A DNA stretch of 21,669 bases from HOT-345 sp963531535 (GTDB lineage Bacteria > Patescibacteriota > Gracilibacteria > Absconditabacterales > Absconditicoccaceae), in assembly GCA_963531535.1 (NCBI GenBank), contig CAUSGX010000016.1:1-21669 (forward strand), given 5' to 3'. Both the position numbers and the translations under genes were made by a program. The notes below the pieces were generated by a model that was not told where the DNA came from, did no database searches, and saw only the letters and a program-made list of their open reading frames with translations. Each line of letters opens with the position of its first letter. The first letter of the stretch is position 1. This document shows positions 7,801 to 17,460 of the stretch, in pieces.

Positions 7801-9782
7801 CTATGACCTTGGATGTTGGGGCTCATAGGACAGATAAGTCAGCACAGATTATTACAAAGGATTCAGTGAATGATTTTTTGAATAATCAAGTGAATGAATG
7901 GAATCTTAACCCAGAAGCTAAAATTGCTCCAGAAAAGTTGCCAAAATTGGCTGCTAGTTTGGATGAACAGAAGTTTGCTAGAGCATTTAAAGAATTGAAG
8001 ACACAAGTTGTTAAGGCTGGTTATGAATTTCCTTCCGAATATGCAAATTTGGCTATAGAATCTACAGAAGATGGCAAGGGATGGTTTCTTTATGATACTG
8101 AAAAAAATTATAGAATTCCATGAGCTACATGAAATCCTCTTATAATTCCTGAAGGAAAACATCTTGTGATTGATATGACAACTGGAAGATCTCAGTTGAA
8201 GTTTGAAGAAATCAAGACGGGAACAGAAAACTTTAAAGTAAAGATTGAAGGACTTTCTAGAAAGCCTCAGTGACATGCTGAGATTCTCAAAATGGATTCG
8301 AATGTGCAAGCTAATATTGAGGAGCTTTATAAGAATTTGAGCCTTTTGAAGTCAAATGCGGTCAGAAATGTTGGGCATAGGCTTACAGGTAGACCCTCTT
8401 TGACAAAATCTTATAATGACTGGAGAAATGTTTTGAAGACTATTTGTTGTGGTGTAGATGTGGATGAAGCTAATGTAAATAATGCTGCTAATATTATGGA
8501 TGATCTCCTTCAAAAAATGAATAGTTATGTAGCAAGTATAGAGTGATGAAACAAGAAAGGAGATCCTTGAGTATTTACTCAAGCTCTTGAATATCTTAGA
8601 GAATTAAAAGAATCAAAAAAGCCTGAAGATAAGATCAGTCTCCAACAATTTTTGTTGGCTCTGGATGGTATGTTTAGTAGAACAACAAATGTAAGGGGGA
8701 CTGATGAAGGTAATACTTATAAACTTGAATATGGTGCTAAGTCAGATGATAGTACTTTTAATAAGATTACTACACATATTACCGCTAAGATTGTTGATAG
8801 GATGAAAGAATTACATAAAAATAAGTCAGAATTTAATTGCTTTCAGGATTATGCGAAGTTATTCCAATCTATGAATGAGGGGACGAAGGATATTAAGTCT
8901 CAAGTTACATCTGTGTTGAAGGAGTGAGTAATTGCCTATAATTATGGGAATCCAGATGATATGATGAGACCTATTATCAATCCTCATATTATTGAGTGAA
9001 CAGAAAATAAGAATAAAGAGCCAATTCCTGATGCAGTAAAAATACATGTTCTTAAGCAACTTTTCAATGAAGATTCTATTTTGGTTCGCGATATTGTTCA
9101 AAATATTAAGAATCAGGTTTGACCTGATGATACTTCCCTCACGCTTGAGTCTATTAGGCAAGCAATTTATAATGGACTTGCGATTTGAGAAGATGGTAAG
9201 TTTAAGTCTATTGACATTTGAAAGAAAAAGGTTAATATTTTGGCAAACTTTTCTACCGCATTCTTTGCTCAGTGTGTGAACCATATGGTAATGATTGGAG
9301 ATCTGCAGTTTAATGTTGAAGGAACTCCAGGTAATCCTGATGGAGGTAAGAATAGGTTTGAAGCAGAGATCTCTAGTTCTGCTCAGGCTGTAGCAAGTAT
9401 GGAGAGTGATATTCAGAATAATAATACTACGAGAAGATTCGCCGTGGCTGCTGAGGTTGCACGTTTCCATACAGATAAACCTGGGACTCCGACTACGAAA
9501 GGGGGCGATTGAGGGAAGACTAAAGGAGGAGATGAGTGAGGCTCTCCTAATAAGCCTGGATGAACAAAAGATACTGGTGATGAGGGTAAGGGAGAAGTTC
9601 CGGTAAAAAACCCAAAGGACACATCTAATACAAATCCTGCAGGTGCTCCAAATGTTCCTCCTACTTCACCAGCTCCAAATACTCCTCCTCCTACTTCACC
9701 AGCTCCAAATACTCCTCCTACTTCACCAGCTCCAAATACTCCTCCTCCGTCGATAACTAAGGAAAATCCTTTAGGTGTATAG
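4872..9782 (+). CDS. Giant hypothetical protein (1,636 residues), TGA=Gly
   Basis: Read with TGA as Gly this is one uninterrupted frame, closed by TAG; under the standard code it would appear as about eight separate pieces. Some 21 in-frame TGA codons lie in it, including TGA TGA at 8544-8549. No family recognised. In order: charged helical N-terminus with no signal peptide, coiled coil about residues 115-180, helical region, second Lys/Glu/Ala coiled coil about 534-590, a glycine-rich block of alternating polar/apolar strands about 605-720 (FNFGARY, GLGYTF, GVGGLIAPGIIGW), a short hydrophobic stretch near 830-845, a long mixed region, a Gly/Asp/Lys-rich linker from about 1535, and a Pro-rich repeat tail from about 1597. 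The beta-like block could be barrel- or sheet-forming. Linker and Pro tail suggest an extended region. Location (cytoplasm or exported by a non-Sec route) is unknown. It precedes a giant secreted protein by 51 bases. Confidence 0.88.
9660..9743 (+). repeat. Tandem repeat encoding PTSPAPNTP, three copies
   Basis: Three copies of a 27-base unit (CCTACTTCACCAGCTCCAAA, then TACTCCT) at 9660, 9690 and 9717. The first two are separated by one extra CCT codon. They encode the Pro-rich tail of the giant protein just before its stop. The copies look identical at base level, implying recent slippage or strong constraint. Confidence 0.9.
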
Positions 9783-9813
9783 ATATAGATATTTATAAAT
9801 AGTTTCGAGGTTT

Positions 9814-9819
9814 TATAAT
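9814..9819 (+). promoter_or_regulatory. -10-like element before the surface-protein gene
   Basis: Perfect TATAAT 14 bases before the ATG at 9834, in the 51-base gap after the giant gene. I see no good -35 element, and a start there would leave a leader of only about 8 bases. GAGG at 9807-9810 lies 23 bases before the ATG, too far for a normal Shine-Dalgarno. Read-through from 4474 is the alternative. Confidence 0.3.
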
Positions 9820-9833
9820 TATATTTTAAAAAG

Positions 9834-12800
9834 ATGAGAAGCTTTAAATTCCTGCTATTTGCATTGCCTTTGTTGATTTTGTGAGTCGGTAATACATTTG
9901 CTGCTCCATATCAGGAAGTCTCTTGTAGTAATCTACCTTCAAATAATAGTTGTTCTCAGTGTTTCAATGCTTGAAGTATCTATGAATGATGGTCTAGACT
10001 GGGTATTTATGACGAATTTGTGAATTCTTCGGATAATACTTACTTGTATTATGATAAGGAGAATAAATATCCTTATTCTTGGAAGAAACTTCAGTCAACG
10101 ACAAATTGGGATATGTCTGATCCACTATTTAACTATGTAAACAATAGTAGGCGACCTGAGTTTTGGTATACCTCAAAGGCTGGAGATTTATATCATATCT
10201 TTGACCCTAATTTTACAGATAAGTATCTTCAGGCAGATAGTAATAGAGGAATTCAGTTAAGGTCGGTTGCTCCTGGTACAAATAAGGATGCTCCAGCATT
10301 TTTATTGAGAATTCATACAAATTATCGTCAATTCTTAGGTGCCGGTAAGGTTTGAGATTTGCGTAAGCATACGGAATGTTTCTACTTCTATGCTAATTGG
10401 TGTTGAGATGGAGTTTTGCAAGCTGATAACTGAGAAAAATGTGATCCAAATGATCCAAATAAAGTTGGTTGGGGAAATGGCGGATGTAATGCATCTTGTC
10501 AACCGATCAATAATGAACCTCCAGTATGTAAGAGTGATTATAACGGGAAAGTCCTTGATAATTTAACAGAAGGAAATCATCTCTGTGAAAAGGGAACAGT
10601 CTCAGAATTCAAGTTCGCTAATAATAAATGGACTTGGAAATGTAATGGTCAAGCTGGAACTACTCCAGTAGACTGTAGTGCAACCAAGAATGATAAAGTT
10701 TATGATTTGGCATTGACGAAAGTGATTAGTACTGAGACTCCTGGTCCTTATCAGACAGGAGGTACAGTGAAGTTTTCGATTACTGTGATCAATCAGGGAA
10801 ATTATGTTGCAAAAAATATCGAGGTAACTGATTATTTGCTAGATGGACTTGAACTTGATGATGCAGGTTGGACTAATGCAGGAGCTGGGAAAGTTGTTAA
10901 AACACTGACTCAGGAGATCGCACCTGGGCAGTCAGTTGCTATAACTTTGCAGACTAAGATTTCGGCAAATTTTACAGGTAGGCAGATTAGAAATCTGGCA
11001 GAAATTAGTAAGGATAATGCTGGAGATTATAATACTACAGATGTAGATAGTACTCCAGATTCTGATGTGAATAATGACTGTTTTAGAGCTGGACATTTGG
11101 TGACAGGGAATGGAAAGCTTGCTCAGGCGCAGGGATGTTCAGATGCAACAGATGAGGATGACCATGATGGTGTAGACTTTACAGTTACTCCTAAGACTCC
11201 AGAGGCAAAGTATGATCTTGCTTTGACAAAAAAGATTTTTAACCCAAAGGCGACTTATCTTACTGGAGAACGTTTGAGTTTTGAAATTACCTTGTATAAC
11301 CAGGGGAATAAAGAGGCAAAGAATATTGAAGTTACTGATTATTTGCCTGCTGGACTTGAGCTTGATGATCCGACTTGGACGAATGTTGGAGGTGGAAAAA
11401 TTACACAAACACTGACTCAGACAATTCTTCCTAATAAAGATTATACCCTTATTCTTAAGGTAAAGATTTCAGAGAACTTTACAGGAACTGAGATTACCAA
11501 TTATGCAGAAATTAGTAAAGATAACTCTGGAGATTATAATACGACAGATGTAGATAGTACTCCAGATAATAATCCAACGAATGATTGTTTTAGAGAATCA
11601 CATTTGGTGACTGGAAATGGAAAGCTTGCTCAGGCACAGGGATGTTCTGATGCAACGGATGAGGATGATCATGATGGAGTAAAGATTCTTCTTACAACTC
11701 CAAAAAATCCAAATATTAAGAAGGAACTTACGGGACCTGCTGGACATAGATATGCGGTAGGAGAACTCGTTGGATTTAAGATGCCATTTAAGAATCCTCA
11801 TAATGTTCAGATCAATAATGTGAGCGTAAGAGATTACTTGCCTCAAAACCTAGAATATGTAAGTAGTGAAATTCATGGAGTTACTCCATATGTAAGTGGA
11901 CACTTTATGAGTGGAGCAGTTCAAGTTGTAGAATATTCAGGTTTTAATCTTGCTCCATTGCAAGAGGGATATTTGCTTTTAACAGGTAAGGTAAAGGCTA
12001 ATTATCTTGATCAGAGGATTAATCTTGTTCAGATTCTTGTGAATAACATTGTAGTAGATCACGATACTAAGTGATATCCCCTTAAGGATAGAGCACTTAC
12101 TATAGAAAAAGTTGTTGATAAGAGAGTTTTGGCAACTGGAGAAGTAGCGACCTTTACAATTAAGGTTTCAGTGACAACTGGAAGTTATACAGGGTTGACT
12201 GTTGTGGATACCTTGCCTGCTGGACTTGTCTATGATAATGCTTGGCAGCTCACTGGAGCAAGACCTAATATGGAAACAATCAGTTTTGCGACTGGTAAAA
12301 ATAATCAAAATCTGGATACTTTGACATGGAAGTTTAAGTTTCCTGATACTATTAAAACGGGAGAAAGTTTCCAAATTGAAATGAAGACTAAACTTACTGA
12401 GAGTTCAAAAACGGTTTATACTAATAAAGCTTGTGTAGAAAATCCGGATGGAAATCCTCCTGAGTATTGTGATACAGAAGATGTTACTCCAAAGGGACTT
12501 GATGTAAAGCTTTTCATTAAAAAATATGTAAGTAGTGCTCAAACTGGCGCTGCTTGGGATGATAACTCTATGCAATTTAGTAATGGATCGACTGCTTTCT
12601 TTAAGCTTGAAATTAAAGATGCAAGTAAACCATTGTCTGGATTTATTGTTAAGGATAGAATAGAGGGAAATCTTCAGTATTTGGATTCTACTGATTTGCC
12701 AGATAATGCTTTTACTGGAGTGATTACTTTTGGTCCTAATAATCCAACGCATCCAGCATATACTATTGTGCCTACGGTTTCTGGAACTCATCCAACTGAT

Positions 12801-14735
12801 ATTCAGTGGAATGTGAATATGGGAACTGGTGCTTTTATGCCTGGTGATGTCTTGAATATTATTCTTAAGGCTAAAAAGAATGGAGATCAGGTAAATACTG
12901 GACGTGTAGAATATCCACTTCCATGAGGTGGTACTGATCATAGCGAAGATCCTGCTAGGGTGACTACCCCAACTCCTCCACCTCCTCCAGGTGGAGGTAC
13001 TTGAGGAGGATGAGGTGGTTGATGGTATAACTACTCTTGTGGAAATGGTCTTAAAGACTGAAATGAAATTTGTGATTGGGGAGGATCAAGTCATAGGATT
13101 GAAAATGGTTATCTTTTTAGAGATAATAAGAGTATTCAAGATAGAAGCTATGATGGATATACTTGTACTCCTAACTGTACCCTTCAGAAGGATGGAATTA
13201 CTGTAGCTCCAAAGTGTTTTGATCTTGAGAATGGATCAATCTCTATTATGAAGTGAGAAGTGCTTCCTTTCTACTGGAATATGGAATCTCAATTGGGATT
13301 CACAGGAACCCCAGAAGAAAAGAGACAAAAGAATGCTAATTATTTGAGGAAATATTTTACTGAAGGATGTTCTGATGCTAAAGATCAAGATAAGATTCCA
13401 TTAGGCGAAGATGGAGCTTTTCAATGTTTCTTTAAGGTTTATGGTCCGTCAGAGAAGTCAAGTCCAAATTCAAATGTGGTGTATGAATTTAATGTTCCGT
13501 GTGTAAGTCTGAATGGTTGGATGATACCGAATTCGACTAATGTTTATTCTCGTCTTAACTCTTTTGTTGGTCAGAATAAAGAAGGTTTCTTTGGTGGTAG
13601 TAAATTATGGGAAGCAGGAGTAGTAAAGAATGTTTTTAAAACTCTTGATAATTGGGAATATCCAACTCTCTTGCCTTTATCATCAAAACTGGTGATTTCA
13701 AATTTTGGAACTTTGGATGTTGACTTCCTTAATAGAAATGTTCTTCGTTTACCAAATCAGCTTTCTTCTCAAAAAAAGGAGATTACTCAATTTGGGGAAT
13801 ATAAGATTGCTCTCGAAAAAGTTGAATATAAGACATGTAATATTTCAAATAATAAAGATTGAAAAGTAGTTCTTGGTTCGAAGGATCATGTTGTAGATGA
13901 GAGAGTTTGTGAGGTAGACTTTGCTGTAACAGATCCGTATCTTATTCAAAAGAGTCCGTATGGAATTTGAAATAAGGCATCAACTCCTCTTAATAATTAT
14001 AAATTAAAAAATGGAGAGAGTTTTATGGGACCAATTTTCCCTACGTCTTCTATTTCTGCAGCTGCTTATGCTGTGCCAGCTGATACTAAAAAGCTGTTTA
14101 CAACCTTTAAGAATAAATACTCAAAGATTGCAAAGTCTGTGAATGTTAAGAAGTGACTTAGTAAAGTTCCTTGAAAGTCAATCTATCTTGTATCAGGAAA
14201 ACAGATTAATCTTGACGGTCTGATTTCTAATGTTAGTAAGCCTTTCACTTTAATTGCTACAGATCCAGATGCAAATATTTCTATAAACGGAGATGTTAGT
14301 GTGAATGCTATGATTATGACACAATGAACTATTACTTTTGATGCTTCTAATTCTTGTAATGGAGGTGCTAGACAGTGAGGTCACGCTGGTCAAATTGTGA
14401 GATGAATTTACTATGCAGGAGATTGATTTAAGTCTTCATGAGATGGTGCTCTCAAAAACACAAACGAGAACTTAAATAACTGACAGTGGTGTAACTACGG
14501 AAATCTTCATATCAAATGAGTTGCGATTTGAGATCTTTCAAAGGTAGTAGCTGCTAGAAGATCTGAACTCTATACTTGGTTTAAATGAGTCGATTGAGGA
14601 AAGAGTTGAGGAGAGAAGAAGGATATCGTTATTAATGGTGCTTCGGTACTTGTAGAATACAATCCAGATCTTTGGGGAAATTTGCCTCCAGGAGCTAATG
14701 AATTCAATAAGGTACTTGAAGTCTATAGAAAATAA
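9834..14735 (+). CDS. Giant secreted surface protein with DUF11-like repeats
   Basis: 1,633 residues with TGA as Gly, closed by TAA; about 28 in-frame TGA codons. Sec signal peptide MRSFKFLLFALPLLILGVGN with cleavage likely after TFA (residue 23). A Cys-rich N-terminal part follows, ending in an LCEKGT...WTWKCNG...CSA motif. Then come DUF11-like beta-sandwich modules: residues about 290-455 and 460-622 (near duplicates: DLALTK, NIEVTDYLxxGLELDD, then NTTDVDSTPD and DEDDHDG), 627-748, 756-890 and 890-1040, the last three more divergent. A Pro run and Gly run (about 1046-1065) form a hinge before CGNGLKDGNEICDWG, which resembles the Myxococcus Cys-rich/DUF4215 motif. The C-terminal 550 residues look beta-rich and Gly/Asn-rich; no LPxTG or membrane anchor is seen. 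DUF11 proteins are typically cell-surface structural or adhesive; adhesion or a surface layer is inference. Confidence 0.9.
10701..11699 (+). repeat. Imperfect tandem duplication of a 507-510-base DUF11 module
   Basis: The unit beginning TATGATTTGGCATTGACGAA (10701) recurs as TATGATCTTGCTTTGACAAA at 11211, offset 510; the 3' part (GTGACAGGGAATGGAAAGCT at 11100) recurs at 11607, offset 507, so one codon was gained or lost. The 3' ends are the most alike, with mostly synonymous changes. Each unit carries an acidic DVDSTPD/DEDDHDG tail that could bind Ca2+ (inference). Confidence 0.85.
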
Positions 14736-14755
14736 TATACCCCTTAGAATACCAG

Positions 14756-14787
14756 AGAAAAGTGAGCTGATTAGCTTGCTTTTTTCT
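14756..14787 (+). terminator. Rho-independent terminator after the surface-protein gene
   Basis: Ten-pair stem AAAGTGAGCT with AGCTTGCTTT (two G-T wobbles), loop GATT, followed by a T run 14780-14785. It begins 21 bases after the stop codon. Confidence 0.8.
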
Positions 14788-14829
14788 GATTTTTTATTTT
14801 TTTGATAGAAAAATCAGAGGAAATCCTCT
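14786..14829. other. Two further hairpins behind the terminator
   Basis: CTGATTTTT (14786-14794) pairs perfectly with AAAAATCAG (14809-14817), and overlapping its end AGAGGA (14816-14821) pairs with TCCTCT (14824-14829), followed by AGATTTT. They could act as back-up terminators or shape the 5' leader of the next gene. The rest of the 169-base gap up to 14905 shows no recognisable promoter. Confidence 0.45.
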
Positions 14830-14904
14830 AGATTTTATGATCATAATCACTACAAACAGTTTTGGGAATATAAAGAGAAAAATCTGGTTTTAAATCTTTT
14901 TATC

Positions 14905-15984
14905 ATGAAGATGGAGTATTTTCTGTTTGGGCTGATTATGATCCTTGTTTCTGTAGGTGGGCTTTTGCTTTTTAAGAAGTTGCACGTACTTGATAAGCCA
15001 TGAAGTGATCTAAAAAATACAAGAAAGCCTGTGCCTACCTTACAAGGTGTGTTTGTAATTTTGGGTTTGATAATTGGTGTTGGAGTGCTGTATCCAGAAT
15101 ATTTCTCTTCTAGATTATTCTTATGATTATTGATTCCGGGGCTCTTGATAGGAGTGGTAGAACTCATTGAGGAGCTTAGTTATTTGGGGAGATTTTCTAA
15201 GATACCGCCGTTTGTTAGGTTGATCGTGCATTTTGTTTCAGCTTTTTTGGCTGTTTGGATCGGTGGAATTGGTAATCAGGAATTGATTTTGTGAGCTGAG
15301 GTTTATCAGATCCCAAACTGGATTTTCACGATTGGGTTTATGATTTGGACGATGTTTTGTATCAATGCTATCAATCGATTTGATGGGATTTATGCACAGG
15401 GGAGTTGAGTTTCAGCGATTGGGTTTTTGACAGTTTTTCTTTTGATAAAGTATATTGTATTTCAGAGTTATACAGAATTTCCAAATCTAGAGGTACTGAC
15501 TATGGTTCAAAATCTGGCTTTTTTCTTGTTTGTAACTAGCATGATTTATGCAGTGATTGAGTTTAAGCCTTTAGGGCTGGTAAGAGATGTTGGGATTATG
15601 TTTTTTGGTTTTTCGCTTGCTTATTTGGCTGTGGCTGGAGGTGCCAAGATTTGAACGCTAATTGTTGCGCTTTCTCTTCCGATTTTTGATGCGATATGGG
15701 TTGGATTGTATAGGATTTTTATCCTGAGGAAAAATCCACTGAAAGGAGACTATACGCATTTCCATCATAGACTTCTTGGACTTGGAATGACAAGAGGTGA
15801 GACAAGGGCATTTATTCGAATCTGGTCCCTTATGATGATGGTGCTAATGTTGCTCCAGTGAGCGAATAGATTTTCAAAGGTTGTGATTTTTGTGATGATG
15901 GCGATGTTGTTTTTTGGAGTGAATTGGTATTTATTTATTTATAAAAAACTCCCCTGTGGACTTGCGATCCAAAAGGAGAGATAA
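14905..15984 (+). CDS. WecA/MraY-family polyprenyl-phosphate glycosyl-1-phosphate transferase
   Basis: 359-residue multi-spanning membrane protein with six in-frame TGA codons. Family: enzymes moving a sugar-1-phosphate from a UDP-sugar to undecaprenyl phosphate, the first step of surface glycan or peptidoglycan lipid synthesis. Marks in order: LDKPGSDLKNTRKPVPTLQG near residue 30-50 (family DxPxxRKxHxxPxPxxGG), acidic motif at GVVELIEEL (83-91), NAINRFDG (154-161; family NAxNxxDG), and HFHHRLLGLGMTR (285-297; His motif of the WecA/TagO branch). The metal-site Asp pair expected in the acidic motif reads Glu89-Glu90, and the usual PxxGG is PTLQG. The HHR motif favours WecA/TagO-like over MraY. 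Next to surface and cell-wall genes, it may start an envelope glycan. No Shine-Dalgarno sequence before ATG. Confidence 0.85.
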
Positions 15985-16008
15985 AAGTCTGAATATTCAG
16001 ACTTTTTT
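15983..16008. terminator. Bidirectional terminator between convergent genes
   Basis: Perfect 12-base inverted repeat AAAAGTCTGAAT (15983-15994) and ATTCAGACTTTT (15995-16006) with T runs on both strands. It overlaps the stop codon of the + strand transferase (15982-15984) and the stop of the - strand lipoprotein (16007-16009), so one 26-base element ends both genes. Confidence 0.88.
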
Positions 16009-17119
16009 AGTTCGTTTGATTTATATATTCTTGTAGTCCATAATTATAGCATTGTTCTTTGTTATAATCAAGATAGACTTTATATCATCCCTTTTTTTTA
16101 TCGATTTCTACTTCAATACTTTTAAGTAAAGTATTGAAATTTTCGTAATTTTTTGATTTTTTTTCATTTTCAATAACTTCATTCACTCATTTTGTGAACT
16201 CAGGTATATTCTTTACTTCTCCCTGGTTCTCGTATTTATCAATAGTTACTCGATATTTTAGAACCTTTGTTGCATAATCGGTCCAATTACGTCCAGAATA
16301 TCTGTTAAGAGCTAATATTCGTGCGTCTTTTCAGTCTTTAGGATTGTATTTACTTTTTAAAAATCTTGCTGCACAATCTACTGCAAGTATAGGGTGCCAT
16401 CTTTCATCATACTTATAAAGTATTTTTAGGTCTGTTGTTTTTTTGTATTGTTCTATAATTTTGGCTCCTAATAATGTGTCTTGCATTTTTTTGCTATTTT
16501 TTTCTCCTGGAGTTGTTTGGAGAACTTTTAGTCCAAAATCTTCGGCATTTGCACCTTGGATATGGATTAATCCAAGACCTCAATCTGATTTTGAAATTTC
16601 GATATTTCCTGTTTCTGGATTGGCTTTTCGATTTAATATATTTGGTAAAGTTGGGTCTCCCGCTCATTCTTGTGCCATCATTGCCATCAGAAGTCAACTT
16701 GGTATATCATACTTTTTTTCTACGGCATCTGTGATGGGTTTTCGTCTTAGGCATCTTAGAATCTTTTCTTCTGGAGATATTTTTCACTGTATTAAATTTT
16801 CTTGCGACAGCTTTGGAAATCTTATGAGATTGGGTTTATACTCTTTATTCATTTCTTCGTATCCAAGATCTATTGGTTTCTTTTTGAGTTCTGCTTTTGA
16901 AAGTTCTTTTTTTGGAGTTACTTGCTCAATTTTCTCTTTGGTGGTGTCCGTACTTCTATTTTCACAGCTAGAGAGACCTCAAGTAAGACTTAGTCCAATT
17001 AATGCCGCAGTTACTCCTTTTCTTGCTTTTGTTTGGATATTTTCTATTCGCTCTTTTATTTTTCATGGTTTCTTTGCCTGTGATTCTTTATTCTCATTTA
17101 ATTTATTGCTTGTGTTCAT
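16007..17119 (-). CDS. Lytic transglycosylase-like (SLT-fold) lipoprotein
   Basis: 370 residues with nine TGA-encoded glycines; start ATG at 17119-17117, stop TAA at 16009-16007. A long charged N-region (residues 1-35), a short hydrophobic core VTAALIGLSLTGG and lipobox LSSC (Cys52) suggest a lipid-anchored exported protein. An SLT-type domain follows: IPSGLLMAMMAQEGAGDP (about 139-156) carries the catalytic Glu151 of the family's ESxxxP motif, with Gly in place of Ser; then DGGLGLIHIQGANA (family GxxGLMQI) and LALNRYSGRNWTDYATKVLKY (family YNxGxxxxxYxxKV). These enzymes cleave peptidoglycan glycan strands. The C-terminal about 80 residues are charged and unassigned. It may remodel the cell's own wall or attack a host or prey wall; the sequence cannot decide. 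Confidence 0.82.
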
Positions 17120-17150
17120 TATAGTATAATCATAGTAAATAAAGCTCCTT
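17119..17150 (-). promoter_or_regulatory. Shine-Dalgarno plus four-codon leader ORF overlapping the lipoprotein start
   Basis: On the - strand AAGGAG (17150-17145) stands 11 bases before an ATG (17133-17131) that opens ATG ATT ATA CTA TAA; its TAA shares its last A with the lipoprotein ATG (TAATG, 17121-17117). The Shine-Dalgarno is 25 bases from the lipoprotein start, too far to serve it directly, so translational coupling through a minimal ORF is plausible. TATACT further upstream (minus strand, near 17161-17156) could be a -10. Confidence 0.4.
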
Positions 17151-17180
17151 ATAAGTATATTCTAAATCTCGATAAAAGCA

Positions 17181-17396
17181 AAAAAATCAGACTTTTCTTT
17201 TGTTTATTTACATAATATTTAATCTATTGTTAAAAACTTGACAGAAAATATTAAATATATTTTATTGGCTTTGCGACTGGAATTTCTGATAGGAACTGAG
17301 TTTTATGAGGTATGAAAAAGTTTGATTTTCACTTGAAATGTTAAAAAACTGCTAACTACCTGTTATCATATATCAAAAAAAAAATCAGACTTTTCT
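17181..17396. repeat. 18-base direct repeat pair
   Basis: AAAAAATCAGACTTTTCT occurs at 17181-17198 and 17379-17396, 198 bases apart. Its core TCAGACTTTT equals the right arm of the terminator at 15983-16008, so both may be decayed terminator halves. The second copy can fold as AAAAAATCA (17379-17387) with TGATTTTTT (17399-17407). Confidence 0.7.
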
Positions 17397-17414
17397 CTTG
17401 ATTTTTTCTCTAAA

Positions 17415-17460
17415 TACAATATCTTGTATTTACTAAAAGTTTTTACTACAAGATATTGTA
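17415..17460. promoter_or_regulatory. Pair of NrdR-box-like operators upstream of nrdD
   Basis: TACAATATCTTGTA (17415-17428) and TACAAGATATTGTA (17447-17460) are exact reverse complements, 32 bases apart start to start, i.e. about three helical turns. NrdR repressors bind two such boxes (ACACWATATATWGTGT-like) at that spacing before ribonucleotide reductase genes. Both lie 58-104 bases before the nrdD ATG. A weak promoter TTGATT (17398-17403) with TATCTT (17420-17425) would overlap box 1. No nrdR gene is in the window. Confidence 0.65.

Noticed and set aside
9660..9743. Short CRISPR-like repeat array
   Set aside because: Repeats are contiguous, in frame and encode PTSPAPNTP; there are no unique spacers.
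4872..9782. A row of about eight separate short genes or a decayed pseudogene
   Set aside because: Every break is a TGA in the same frame with no TAA or TAG between, and conserved genes in the window show TGA=Gly, so it is one intact gene.
12405..12941. - strand open frame of 178 codons, and similar ones at 8859-9470 and 7863-8309
   Set aside because: All are antisense to the two giant genes, with Ser/Ile/His-rich translations typical of reversed coding sequence.
16443..17129. + strand open frame of 228 codons
   Set aside because: It is antisense to the lipoprotein gene, has a composition unlike a real protein (Phe/Ser/Leu-rich), and matches no family.
17305..17355. 16-residue ORF (TGA as Gly) upstream of nrdD as a real gene
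   Set aside because: Too short, no clear ribosome-binding site, and no support beyond an open frame; mentioned only in the intergenic entry.
17220..17400. Riboswitch or tRNA in the nrdD leader
   Set aside because: No cloverleaf or known conserved aptamer core could be recognised; only A/T-rich repeats and weak hairpins are visible.
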